A DNA stretch of 64,000 bases from Anaerolineae bacterium (lineage in GTDB: Bacteria > Chloroflexota > Anaerolineae > Aggregatilineales > Phototrophicaceae), in contig JADLAY010000049.1 in assembly GCA_020849765.1 (NCBI GenBank), forward strand, positions 62,001 to 126,000, read 5' to 3'. A model generated the notes under the pieces. It worked only from the letters and a program-made list of their open reading frames with translations. It ran no database searches and had not been told where the DNA came from. The position numbers and the translations under genes were made by a program. This document shows positions 14,083 to 23,143 of this stretch, piece after piece; within the stretch, counting starts at the first letter, position 1, and every line of letters begins with the position of its first letter.

Positions 14083-15897
14083 CTAGCGCCCTGAAAACGG
14101 GGGGCGGATACGATCCTGAAGCCACCCAGCCTGAACGTCGGATTCTTCCGACAGGCGCTTCAAATGGGCGGACATCACATTTCCTCGCGACAGATAGCCG
14201 ACAATCCGCTTCGGATCATCACGTGCCACAACAGGCAGCCGTCCGACGTCGCGCTGCAACATGCGCGTCAGCGCCTCCCGTACTGACTCATCAGGATAGG
14301 AGACGGTCACATCGGCATTTCCAGCCTCAAGCACGGTTTGCTGAGTCCAGCCATCTCGCAGCGCCTTAAGTAGGTCACCCCGAGTAACAATTCCCTGTAG
14401 CCTGTTTTCTGTATTGACGATCAGCATTGCCTGATGCCGTATCATAGCGGGTTCGCTGGCGTCAATGCGTTGCATCACCTCGTGAACGGTCGCCTCGCAC
14501 GAGACCAGCACAGGATCAGCGGTCATGACCGCCGAGACGGGGACGGTCGCCAGCGCGTCCGCTTCATATTCATGGCTGATGAGGATGCCTGCTCGGCGAA
14601 GTTGCTCCGTGAGCAGGCTGGTTTGGGTCAGGCGGTTCACAACGGCATCGGTGACAACAGTAGCGAACAGCACCGGCAGGATCGACTCGTAGCTGTGGGT
14701 CATCTCGAAGGCGAAAATCACCGAAGCGAATGTCGCGCGGGTGGTGCCACCGAACAGCGCCGCCATGCCCGCCATCGCAAAGGCAACTGGAGCGGCGTTC
14801 AAACCGGGGAAGATCGCCTGTAGCACCAGTCCGTAGATGCCGCCAAGCGCCGCGCCGATCATGAAGATCGGTGCCAGCGTGCCACCAGACGTTCCCGATC
14901 CCACTGACACCAGCCAAACGGCAGCTTTCGCCAGAAACAGCACAATCAGGAAGTTCAGTAAATAGTTCCCATGGAGAATGCCATCGATCAACTTGTAGCC
15001 GGGACCGTAGATGTCCACGCCGGTGACCAGCGTCGGCGCCAGATAGCCGACCACACCGACGAATAATCCACCAAGCGCCGGCCACAGATAGGTGTTGATA
15101 CGCGCGCGGTGAAACTGGTCCTCGATCCAGTAGAGAGAACGTGTGATGGCGGTCGAAGTAAGCCCGGCGATGATCCCGAAGCCCAGGAATAGAATGAGTT
15201 CGGGCGGCGTGCCAAAATTGATCGCGCCGACGGCAAAGACGGGCTGACCGCTGATTAGAGCGATGTGCATTTCAGCGGCGACGACGTTGGCGATCGCAAG
15301 TGGGATGAAAGAGCGCGCGCGAAACTCGAACAGCAGAATTTCAACGGCAAAGATCATAGCGGCAATGGGTGTGCCAAAGATAGCGGTGAGACCCGCCGCC
15401 GCGCCGCACGCGAGCAACACCTTACGCTCGGCGGCGGTAGTCCGGAACATCTGACCGAGCAGTGAGCCAATCGCGCCACCCGTCTGAATAATCGGTCCTT
15501 CTGCCCCGAAGGGCTGCCCCGATCCTATCGAAATTGCGGCGCTCAAGGGTTTCAGCAGCGCAACGCGCGGTGCAATGCGACTTTGCTTCTCTAACACAGC
15601 TTCCATCGCTTCGGGAATGCCGTGCCCGCGCACCAGTGGCGTGCCATATTTCGCCATCACACCGATGATCAGCCCGCCGAGCGCCGGGACGAAAATCAGA
15701 AGGAGCGGCGATTGGCTGCCCAAAGGGCTTATGAGTTCAGTAGAGATACGTTGATAGAAGGCGACATTCGTTACAAGTCCGATGAGTTGGTCGAGTAGCT
15801 CGGCGGCAATCCCCGCCAGAATACCGATGACAACCGCCAGCAGCGATATTCGGATCAACCGGAATCGCGGTGTACGGTGTTCATATTCAATTGACAT
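14083..15897 (-). CDS. ClC-family chloride channel/transporter with CBS pair
   Basis: 604 residues from ATG 15897 (MSIEYEHRTP); an in-frame GTG five codons upstream is also possible. The membrane part (about 15-440) holds the anion-path motifs GHGIPE (91-96), GAEGP (131-135, with gating Glu133) and GTSGGTLAP. Where E. coli ClC has two consecutive glutamates (gate to proton path), this protein has AVEIL, so the second is Ile187. Loss of that internal proton glutamate often marks a channel-like or altered-coupling ClC. The C terminus (about 460-595) holds two CBS domains, often nucleotide-binding. Confidence 0.93.
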   Translation of the reverse strand: MSIEYEHRTPRFRLIRISLLAVVIGILAGIAAELLDQLIGLVTNVAFYQRISTELISPLGSQSPLLLIFVPALGGLIIGVMAKYGTPLVRGHGIPEAMEAVLEKQSRIAPRVALLKPLSAAISIGSGQPFGAEGPIIQTGGAIGSLLGQMFRTTAAERKVLLACGAAAGLTAIFGTPIAAMIFAVEILLFEFRARSFIPLAIANVVAAEMHIALISGQPVFAVGAINFGTPPELILFLGFGIIAGLTSTAITRSLYWIEDQFHRARINTYLWPALGGLFVGVVGYLAPTLVTGVDIYGPGYKLIDGILHGNYLLNFLIVLFLAKAAVWLVSVGSGTSGGTLAPIFMIGAALGGIYGLVLQAIFPGLNAAPVAFAMAGMAALFGGTTRATFASVIFAFEMTHSYESILPVLFATVVTDAVVNRLTQTSLLTEQLRRAGILISHEYEADALATVPVSAVMTADPVLVSCEATVHEVMQRIDASEPAMIRHQAMLIVNTENRLQGIVTRGDLLKALRDGWTQQTVLEAGNADVTVSYPDESVREALTRMLQRDVGRLPVVARDDPKRIVGYLSRGNVMSAHLKRLSEESDVQAGWLQDRIRPPFSGR

Positions 15898-16500
15898 GAA
15901 GGTTACTCCCACAGAGACAACGACAAAATACTCATGCGTGCGGCATGAGTCGAATACCAGTGACGTGTTCAGTTTCAGTGGGAATCGAAGGGACCGGGTC
16001 GAGCGAGACAGGTCACCCGGAAAAGAGGGATATTGTGATAATAGTCACGCTTACGTCTGCGCATAAACGCTATTTTAGCATAAATTTCTAACCCTAATTG
16101 CGGTAAGTTCCTATCGGCGACCGCATCCGTCGTGAGGCTGGATTCGGCTTCATATGCAGCGGCGGTGTATGCTTTGCATCGGGGCACCCCACGCCGAAAG
16201 GCTTCTCTAGTCTGGATACCTCACCGAGTGCTTCAACCCTCAGCAATTATCGCGCACGGCAAATCCACAACCAAACAACTGCATTATATAATTCGCATAC
16301 CGTTGGGGCATCTTGTCTGAAATTCTGGCATCAACAAGGGATTTCTCTAATTTGGGGATTATAACTGGGCGCTATTCTGTGCCAGAAATATTTGAAGAGA
16401 GAAAATAGGTGCTAGAAGCCATTTAATGATTCACTGAGCGGCACGCACACGAGCCACACGCCTGAGCGTGACACGAATGAATATACGGGGAGGTTTAGCA
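15898..16500. other. Intergenic region without a supported gene
   Basis: 603 bp between the divergent ClC and MDR-family genes. Short frames on both strands lack ribosome sites and recognisable domains. AT-rich stretches near 16065-16090 and 16330-16400 are the likely promoter areas. I see no operator-like palindrome or RNA gene. Confidence 0.5.
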
Positions 16501-17418
16501 ATGAAAGCGATTGTGGTGAAAGATGAGGCCGCGGGAACAGCAGGGATGGCGCTGGTGGAGCGACCAGAGCCGCACGCAGCTATAAACGACGTCGTCGTTC
16601 AGGTTCACGCGTCCGGATTCGTCCCAACTGAGCTGACGTGGCCCTCGACTTGGGCCAATCGCCTCAACCGTGACCGCACACCCTCGATCCCCGGGCACGA
16701 GCTGGCCGGAGTGGTCACCAGCCTCGGCTACGGCACGCGTGGGTTGTCGAAAGGACAGCGGGTATTCGGCCTCACCGACTGGTATCGTGACGGCACCCTT
16801 GCGGAGTACGTGGCCGTCGAGGCACGCAACCTCGCGCCGCTGCCGGGCGACATCGACTTCACGGTGGGCGCGAGTCTGCCGATCTCAGGACTAACTGCGT
16901 GGCAGGGACTGTTCGAGCACGGCCACCTCCAGGCGGGGCAGAGCGTCCTCGTGCATGGTGCGGCTGGCGCAGTCGGTTCGATGGTGACGCAGCTCGCACG
17001 TGAGTTCGGCGCCTACGTCATCGGCACCGGACGCACCGCCGACCGTCAGAAGGCGCTCGACTTCGGTGCGCAGGAGTTTGTCGACCTCGAGAACGACGCC
17101 CTCGAAGACGTCGGCGGAGTCGATCTGGTTTTTGATGTCATCGGCAGCGACATCGGAAAGCGATCCGCACGCCTGATTCGAGCAGGAGGAACCCTGGTGT
17201 CCATCGTCGGCCCGACCGAGGCGCGCCCCGACGACGGACTGGTGGTCGACTTCGTTGTCGAATCTGATCGCGCCCAACTGAGTGAGATCGTCCAACGGGT
17301 GCGAGACGGACGACTGCGGACGAACATCGGCAACGTCGCGGCTCTGGACGATGCTGTCGCCGCCTTCAACCCGACCGAGCGACGCACGGGGAAGACAGTC
17401 ATCCGCGTTCGTCCGTGA
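16501..17418 (+). CDS. Zinc-independent MDR-family NADPH:quinone-type oxidoreductase
   Basis: 305 residues; ATG 16501 has GGGGAGG upstream. The GroES-like N-terminal domain (1-120) contains PSIPGHELAGVV. The Rossmann domain contains HGAAGAVGSMVTQLA (about 154-168), the AxGxxG NADPH motif, and GTGRTADRQKALDFGAQ. The structural and catalytic zinc cysteines of alcohol dehydrogenases are absent, so a quinone or enone reductase role is more likely. Substrate is unknown. Codon choice (CTC, GTC, GCC-rich) differs from the neighbouring lower-GC genes, which suggests acquisition from a high-GC donor. Confidence 0.9.
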   Translation: MKAIVVKDEAAGTAGMALVERPEPHAAINDVVVQVHASGFVPTELTWPSTWANRLNRDRTPSIPGHELAGVVTSLGYGTRGLSKGQRVFGLTDWYRDGTLAEYVAVEARNLAPLPGDIDFTVGASLPISGLTAWQGLFEHGHLQAGQSVLVHGAAGAVGSMVTQLAREFGAYVIGTGRTADRQKALDFGAQEFVDLENDALEDVGGVDLVFDVIGSDIGKRSARLIRAGGTLVSIVGPTEARPDDGLVVDFVVESDRAQLSEIVQRVRDGRLRTNIGNVAALDDAVAAFNPTERRTGKTVIRVRP

Positions 17419-17521
17419 GGTCGAGAGTCAGGAGATGGATGGAAAACCGTATCCAAGTAACCTCACGAATGACTTTTCAAATGGCTTACGAAAAATACGC
17501 GAAATCATGAACGGGGGCGCT

Positions 17522-18010
17522 ATGAATGATTCAATGCAAGCTCAGGCAGGTGTTCCATCCATCCTTTTCGTCGCTGCCGGTGAAGATCGGGATGGCGAAC
17601 AGCGTGGTCTTGGTGTCAGTGTCATTACCTTCAAAGTGACAGCTCAGGACAGCCGCGATCTCTTGGTCTTGGAGAACACGTTTCACCAGAAAGGTGGTCC
17701 TGCACGACACTTGCACCACGATCAAGATGAATGGTTCTACTGCGTTGAAGGCGAGTTTATCCTCGAAGTGGGAGTGGAAAAGTTCGTCCTTCACCCGGGT
17801 GATGCCGTCTTCGCGCCGCGCAAAGTCCCCCACGTCTGGGCTCATGTCGGAAACTCAATTGGCAGAATGCTAATTACGTTTACACCTGCGGGTCAAATGG
17901 AAGCCTTTTTTCGTGAAGTGACAAAGGTCAATGCCATGCCGCCACAGGACCCGGCGCTGTGGCGTGCTCATGGAATGGAGTTGCTTGGTCCACCGCTGGA
18001 TATCGAGTGA
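17522..18010 (+). CDS. Cupin-domain protein
   Basis: 162 residues from ATG 17522 (GGGGGC just upstream); ATG 17507 is an alternative. Cupin motif 1 is GGPARHLHHDQDEWFYCVEG, with the HxH...E metal triad, and motif 2 is HPGDAVFAPRKVPHVW, with the fourth ligand His. All four classical metal ligands are therefore present. The C-terminal helix (MEAFFREVTKVNAMP) resembles quercetinase-like or cupin_2 proteins. It lies 103 bp behind the MDR oxidoreductase and may be cotranscribed with it. Confidence 0.87.
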   Translation: MNDSMQAQAGVPSILFVAAGEDRDGEQRGLGVSVITFKVTAQDSRDLLVLENTFHQKGGPARHLHHDQDEWFYCVEGEFILEVGVEKFVLHPGDAVFAPRKVPHVWAHVGNSIGRMLITFTPAGQMEAFFREVTKVNAMPPQDPALWRAHGMELLGPPLDIE

Positions 18011-18175
18011 AACGAAGCTGACGGCGCTGGTCAAGACTTTCCTTCTGACTTTTGACAAAGGTGGGGTGGCTAGCAGTTCAGCTTGTCCATCCCTGGATAT
18101 TTAGACAGAACACGACAAGCGTGACAAACTGAATTTCTCGCAAGTTTCTTATGTCGCTTAATCAGGAGTGTGAAG

Positions 18176-18730
18176 TTGAGACACCAATCATGCCCTAAGC
18201 TGCTTTTCACCGTGGTAACCGTGTTGCTACTACTCACCGGGTGTAATGGTTCATCTGAATCCCCTCCTCTGACTGCTGGTTCCTTCCAGCCCATCAACGG
18301 GCGCGACCTACGTATTGTCACTGGGCAGTCGATCTATGTGCCCGCCTATTCCGAGGTGTTCTACGGGCAAGAAGGACTAAATATGGAATTGGCGGTTACG
18401 CTTGCCATACACAATACGGGTCTTGATGCTTCAATAATCATTCGAGCTGTTCGTTACTATGATACGAATGGTCATTTGGTTCGGGATTACATAGATCAAC
18501 CCGTTGAGGTTGCGCCATTAGCTACAACAGGCTTTTTAGTGGATGACAGGGACATGAGCGGTGGATGGGGAGCGAACTTCATCGTGGAATGGGTCGCGGA
18601 AGAACCCGTCTATGAACCCATAGTTGAGGCAATTATGATCGGCGCCCGGGATACACAAGGGATCTCAATGATTAGTCCGGGACGAGTGATTTCAGAGATG
18701 GATGGTACCCCGACACAAGAACCAGAATGA
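18176..18730 (+). CDS. DUF3124 lipoprotein
   Basis: About 184 residues. AGGAG at 18164-18168 is too close to an in-frame GTG at 18170 but has normal spacing to the TTG at 18176, which I take as the start. A lipoprotein signal ends LLLLTGC (lipobox), followed by a Ser-rich linker. The mature domain holds DUF3124 features: GQSIYVPAYSEVFYG, LAVTLAIHNTG and VRYYDTNGHLVRDY, a predicted beta-sandwich. It is exported and membrane-anchored; function unknown. GC content is clearly lower here than in most of the window. Confidence 0.83.
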   Translation: MRHQSCPKLLFTVVTVLLLLTGCNGSSESPPLTAGSFQPINGRDLRIVTGQSIYVPAYSEVFYGQEGLNMELAVTLAIHNTGLDASIIIRAVRYYDTNGHLVRDYIDQPVEVAPLATTGFLVDDRDMSGGWGANFIVEWVAEEPVYEPIVEAIMIGARDTQGISMISPGRVISEMDGTPTQEPE

Positions 18731-19089
18731 CATACGATGCGTATACCTAACGCACATTTATGACAGTGGATTCTATTGGAAATTGGCTTTTTATGCTGAG
18801 TGCATTCTTGCCGACAGAATAAAGGTGTCACGACCTTTAACCTCGCTTCGTCATTCTGCCGCGATTCCTTTGTGGCAGTTATGGGAGTCTATGCCCCTAT
18901 TTACTGTATTGAAGCATGAGCGACAGGCTGCCAAACGCTATTTGGCGATGTTTAGCTCAGATACTGATAGGTGCGTCGGTGAACAAACCACACCAGCACA
19001 GACGGATGTCCAATCTGCAAGTCGAGCACACCATATATGACTATGAAATGACATGGAATTAGCGTTTTGATTGACGGAGATGGAACTGA
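18731..19089. other. Intergenic region without a supported gene
   Basis: 359 bp between the DUF3124 lipoprotein and the antiporter. There is one short open frame on the plus strand, without a ribosome site or domain. The sequence is relatively AT-rich. I see no hairpin terminator or operator worth calling. Confidence 0.45.
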
Positions 19090-20565
19090 ATGGTTGCCAT
19101 TGAGACAGTCCTGCTTGGTGCTGCAATACTTCTGATTGTTAGTGTGCTTGCAAGCAAGTTATCGACAAGGTTGAGTGTTCCCACACTCGTAATCTTCCTG
19201 TTTATCGGGATGCTTGCAGGTTCGGAAGGGATAGGCGGCATCTATTTTGATGACCCACTTGCGGCTCAATCGATTGGTGTGCTTGCGCTGATTTTCATTC
19301 TGTTCTCGGGTGGGCTTGATACCCCTTTTGCAGAAACACGCAAAGTTATGGGTCGCGGTATCGTCTTATCAACGTTTGGGGTGCTGATTACTGCTCTGGT
19401 TGTGGCAGGCGGTGTAGTGCTCCTTCTGGACTTTTCACCAGCAGAGGCTTTTCTGGTTGGTGCAATTGTAGCCGCTACAGATGCAGCGGCGGTTTTTTCT
19501 ATTCTTCGGACTCAGAAGATCGGCTTCAAAGGAAATACAATTCCCTTACTTGAACTCGAGTCAGGCAGCAATGATCCGATGGCAATTTTCTTGACTATCG
19601 GAGCAATTGAACTACTTCGACAGCCAGAAATGGCAGTCGCAGATCTTCTGCTGATCTTTATTCAACAGATGGCGCTGGGTTTGATCTTTGGCTTAGCGGT
19701 CGGATATCTGACCCCATGGGTCATCAACAAGCTGCGTCTTCAAGCAGACGGTTTGTACCCTGTTTTCACAGTAGCAGTCGTGTTGCTAAGTTATGCTATC
19801 ACTGCGATTCTGGGTGGAAGCGGGTTTCTGACCGTCTATCTGGCGGGCTTAGTTATGTCCGGTAGAAACTTTCTTCACAAGCGTAGTCTTTCTCGTTTTC
19901 ATGATGCCCTTGCATGGCTCATGCAAATCATCATGTTTCTAGGGCTGGGACTACTCGTATTCCCATCTCAGTTGTGGCCGGTTGCACCAACGGGGATTCT
20001 GATTGCCATCATCCTGATTTTTATCGCTAGACCAATGAGCGTATTTATTGGCTTGCTGTTTTCTGAATTCGATTTTCGCGACAAACTGATGATTTCCTGG
20101 GTCGGACTCCGCGGTGCTACTGCGATAGTTTTGGCGACATTTCCGTTGCTAGCTGGTATTCCTCAATCGGAGACCATCTTCAACATTGTTTTTTTCGTGG
20201 TAGTTATCTCAGTTCTACTGCAAGGATCGACTCTGATTCCCACAGCCAAATTACTGGGTGTGACAGTTCCGCTGACTCAAAAGCCTCAGTACCCATTTGA
20301 ATTGATGACTAATACGGACATCCGTAATGAACTGGTGGAAGTATCTGTTCCAGCAACCTCTACAGCAATAAATCGTCAGATCGTTAATCTAGGGCTACCT
20401 GAAAATAGTCTGATTGTGCTTATATCACGCGGGCAGGAAATTGTTGTCCCCAACGGAAACACGCTTATTGAGGAAGGTGATACCCTCTTGGTACTGGCTG
20501 ACAAAGACGCTCTGAGCAAGATTCGGGAGCGGATCTCAAAATCCATTTTTCCTGAAGGCGACTAA
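19090..20565 (+). CDS. K+/H+ antiporter, CPA1 family (NhaP2/CvrA-like) with TrkA-C domain
   Basis: 491 residues with 12-13 membrane helices. The CPA1 core is clear: ATDAAAVFSILR (about 132-143) and LELESGSNDPMAIFLTIGA (about 152-170), with the Asn-Asp pair of the ion site. The cytoplasmic C terminus (about 400-485) is a TrkA-C/RCK-C-like domain (VPATSTAINRQIVNLGLPENSL, EEGDTLLVLADKDALSKI) that binds regulatory ligands in NhaP2 proteins. It should exchange K+ or Na+ for protons. The ribosome site is GGAG before ATG 19090. GC content is low (near half), like the preceding lipoprotein. Confidence 0.93.
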   Translation: MVAIETVLLGAAILLIVSVLASKLSTRLSVPTLVIFLFIGMLAGSEGIGGIYFDDPLAAQSIGVLALIFILFSGGLDTPFAETRKVMGRGIVLSTFGVLITALVVAGGVVLLLDFSPAEAFLVGAIVAATDAAAVFSILRTQKIGFKGNTIPLLELESGSNDPMAIFLTIGAIELLRQPEMAVADLLLIFIQQMALGLIFGLAVGYLTPWVINKLRLQADGLYPVFTVAVVLLSYAITAILGGSGFLTVYLAGLVMSGRNFLHKRSLSRFHDALAWLMQIIMFLGLGLLVFPSQLWPVAPTGILIAIILIFIARPMSVFIGLLFSEFDFRDKLMISWVGLRGATAIVLATFPLLAGIPQSETIFNIVFFVVVISVLLQGSTLIPTAKLLGVTVPLTQKPQYPFELMTNTDIRNELVEVSVPATSTAINRQIVNLGLPENSLIVLISRGQEIVVPNGNTLIEEGDTLLVLADKDALSKIRERISKSIFPEGD

Positions 20566-20690
20566 GTCTTAGTCGTCGAAATCCTTGGGATACAAGGCTG
20601 TTTATGGGAAGAGGGACTTTGCCCTCATAGGTAACCATCCCCAAGAACTGCGGCAAAGAAGAGCGGAGTCTTTCCGGTAAACTAGGACGA

Positions 20691-21063
20691 ATGGGGAGAA
20701 CTCCAGATGAAGAAATCGCGCTCTCCCGGCACCTCATTCAGGATCGCGATCGCAAATTTACGACCCACTTTGACCTGGTCATCGTCTCAGCAGGCACCGA
20801 CATCGTGCAGACGCCGTTTCGAGCGCCGAAAGCCGATGCCATTGCTGAGCGGTGGGTGCACTCCGTTCGACCTACTGATTCTGAAGCAGCGACATTTCGC
20901 CCACATGCTCAGCGAATACATCGACTTTTACCCCGCGTCTGGTCCACATCAGGGACTCGATCGGCAATCGCCCATTCCCATACCAGATTCTCCGCAAGGA
21001 GCTATATGATGCCGCAATTTACTCGGCGGCATTTTGCACGATTACTACCGCGGTGCTCCTTAA
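20691..21063 (+). pseudogene. Decayed IS transposase (integrase core, DDE type)
   Basis: The fragment reads RHLIQDRDRKFTTHFD and PFRAPKADAIAERWVHSVR, the second half of a DDE integrase core as in IS3/IS481-like transposases (Asp in DRD, Glu in AERW). Similarity then moves to another frame (LLILKQRHFAHMLSEYID, GPHQGLDRQSP), indicating a frameshift near 20868. That frame meets a TGA at 21007 (probably from CGA) and then resumes with the typical tail LLGGILHDYYRGAP to the TAA at 21061. The N-terminal half with the first catalytic Asp is missing. It is therefore an inactive remnant; no terminal inverted repeats were found. Confidence 0.85.
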
Positions 21064-21209
21064 ATGTCTCCTCGCATGAAGTTTTCCCCTACAGGTATTT
21101 CCACCCTTCTGGCAAGTAATGACGCTCGCGTGAGGAACAGATCGAGGAACAACCAGCAAGAGGAGGTCAACGATCAACCTCCCTTTGTTTCATGTCGCTG
21201 CGTTTGCTG

Positions 21210-22385
21210 TTACCAAAGTCGAGCCGATTTCTCTCGTACATCGGTGATTAGAGCAGCATAGGACTTCGAAAAGCCCTCAATGCCTTCATCTTCCAGTTGC
21301 GCCGTCACTGACTCAATCTTGATTCCTGCTGCCTTGAGATTCTCCATGACCGTGAGGGCGTTTTCTAAGGTACTGTCAACCGTGCGCCTCACCGCCCCGT
21401 GTTCCCGAAACGCCTGAATCGTGGACTGCGGCATCGTATTGATCGTGTCGGGTCCAATCAGCTCCTCGACATACGTCACATCACGATAAGCTGGATTTTT
21501 GGTGCTGGTACTTGCCCAGAGCGGTCGCTGGACGCGCGCGCCGCGTACTTGCAGCTTCAGAAAGCGCTCACTACGGAAGATTTCGGTGAAGCGTTCGTAG
21601 GCAAGCTGCGCATTGGCAATAGCAGCTTTGCCTTTCAAACTGCGGAGTGCATCTTTCTTCGACTGCGCAGATTCAACTTCGATCTGTTCGTCCAGCAGCG
21701 TATCGACGAGCGTGTCGACGCGGCTCACGAAAAATGAGGCAACGGACGCCAGCCGATCAATGGGCTGCCCCGCCGCAACGCGTGCTTCCAGCGCCTCGAT
21801 ATATTTCCACATCACACGTTCGTGGTTTTGGCGCGAAAAGAGCAGTGTGATGTTGATATTGATGCCTTCTTGCAGGAGTTGACCGACCGCTTCAGCCCCT
21901 TCGATTGTACCCGGAACTTTGATCATGACATTGGGGCGATTCACGCCATTCCAGAGTCGACGCGCTTCAATGATAGTGGCGTCGGCGCTGCGCGCCTGAC
22001 CGGGAGATACTTCAATCGAGACAAAGCCATCTGTGCCATCGAGCGCATTATAAACTGGACGGAATACGTCGCAGGCGGTTTGTACATCCCGAATGGCAAT
22101 CGCTTCAAAGCTGTCCGCTGGCTGCACGCGCTGGCGCGCCAGCATCCTCAACTGCTCATCGTAGGCAGTGCCGGAAGCAATCGCCTTTTGAAAAATGGTC
22201 GGATTCGAGGTCATCCCGCGCAGACCATCCTGTTCAATCAGGTTCCGCAGCGCTGTCCCGCTGACAATCTCGCGGGTGAGATTGTCGAGCCAGACACTTT
22301 GTCCTTCAGCGATAAGCGCCACCAACGGATTGCGCGTCCTGTCTGTGGCTTGTACTGCATTCGTTATGTCAAGGGCGGCTGTCAT
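21210..22385 (-). CDS. tal: Transaldolase
   Basis: 391 residues, the length of the longer actinobacterial/cyanobacterial-type Tal. Motifs are GQSVWLDNLTRE and GMTSNPTIFQKAI near the N terminus, and RPNVMIKVPGT, where Lys is the Schiff-base residue. NITLLFS and SVASFFVSRVDTLVD are further barrel strands. It transfers a dihydroxyacetone unit between sugar phosphates in the pentose phosphate pathway. It is third in a same-strand group behind a Rieske-FAD reductase and folE. That grouping could supply erythrose-4-phosphate, NADPH or pterin-linked metabolism, but a common purpose is not obvious. Confidence 0.96.
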   Translation of the reverse strand: MTAALDITNAVQATDRTRNPLVALIAEGQSVWLDNLTREIVSGTALRNLIEQDGLRGMTSNPTIFQKAIASGTAYDEQLRMLARQRVQPADSFEAIAIRDVQTACDVFRPVYNALDGTDGFVSIEVSPGQARSADATIIEARRLWNGVNRPNVMIKVPGTIEGAEAVGQLLQEGININITLLFSRQNHERVMWKYIEALEARVAAGQPIDRLASVASFFVSRVDTLVDTLLDEQIEVESAQSKKDALRSLKGKAAIANAQLAYERFTEIFRSERFLKLQVRGARVQRPLWASTSTKNPAYRDVTYVEELIGPDTINTMPQSTIQAFREHGAVRRTVDSTLENALTVMENLKAAGIKIESVTAQLEDEGIEGFSKSYAALITDVREKSARLW

Positions 22386-22464
22386 CTCGTCCTCCTAGAC
22401 TCTGGTCTTTCGAGACGGACTGAATCGGATGTCGATGCCGAACGATCTGCCTTTTCAGAAGCGA

Positions 22465-23133
22465 TCAGGCGGAAGCCCGGCGCTGGAGATGCTGCATGAA
22501 TTCCTGCCTTGTCACAGCATTGTCCTGAAATACGCCCAGCATCGCGCTGGTGGTCATGCTGGAGTCATGTTTCTTTACACCGCGCATGAGCGAACACATA
22601 TGCTGCCCCTCAATTACGACTGCCACACCCTGAGGGTGAAGCACCGCGTCGATGAAATTCGCGATCTGGCGCGTTAGCTGCTCCTGTAATTGCAGCCGCC
22701 GCGCAAACATATCGACAATGCGCGGAATTTTCGACAGACCGACAACCTTACCCTGTGGGATGTAGGCGACGTGGACATGACCGAGAAACGGGAGCAGGTG
22801 ATGTTCGCACAGGCTGGCGAATTCAATGTCCTTGACCACGACCATGTCATCATAGTCTACGTCGAATAGAGCGTTGTTGATCAGCTCCGCCGGATCGATT
22901 CGATAGCCCTCCAGCAGTTCGGCATAAGCCCGCGCTACCCGCCGGGGGGTGTTGACCAAACCCGCGCGTCCTGCATCTTCACCAATGCCTGCCAACACGT
23001 CACTGATTGCCGCTTCGATACGGGCTTGGTCTATTGGCGGGTAGCCCAGTTCGAAGCTTTCGAGAAACTGGGGCGTGCTCAGTCTTTCGTCGAGCAGCGC
23101 CAGATCATCGTGATTCGGGTAGGAGTTCGGCAT
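22465..23133 (-). CDS. folE: GTP cyclohydrolase I
   Basis: 222 residues from ATG 23133 (MPNSYPNHDD). An in-frame ATG at 23157 would overlap the upstream gene by 14 bp and is the alternative. The FolE signature is complete: FASLCEHHLLPFLGHVHVAYIP with zinc Cys and His, LSKIPRIVDMFARRLQLQEQLT, and EGQHMCSLMRGVKK with the third zinc Cys. It converts GTP to dihydroneopterin triphosphate, the first step of folate, tetrahydropterin and queuosine-type routes. It follows the Rieske-FAD reductase almost without a gap. Confidence 0.96.
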   Translation of the reverse strand: MPNSYPNHDDLALLDERLSTPQFLESFELGYPPIDQARIEAAISDVLAGIGEDAGRAGLVNTPRRVARAYAELLEGYRIDPAELINNALFDVDYDDMVVVKDIEFASLCEHHLLPFLGHVHVAYIPQGKVVGLSKIPRIVDMFARRLQLQEQLTRQIANFIDAVLHPQGVAVVIEGQHMCSLMRGVKKHDSSMTTSAMLGVFQDNAVTRQEFMQHLQRRASA

Positions 23134-23143
23134 GAGTTTCTCT

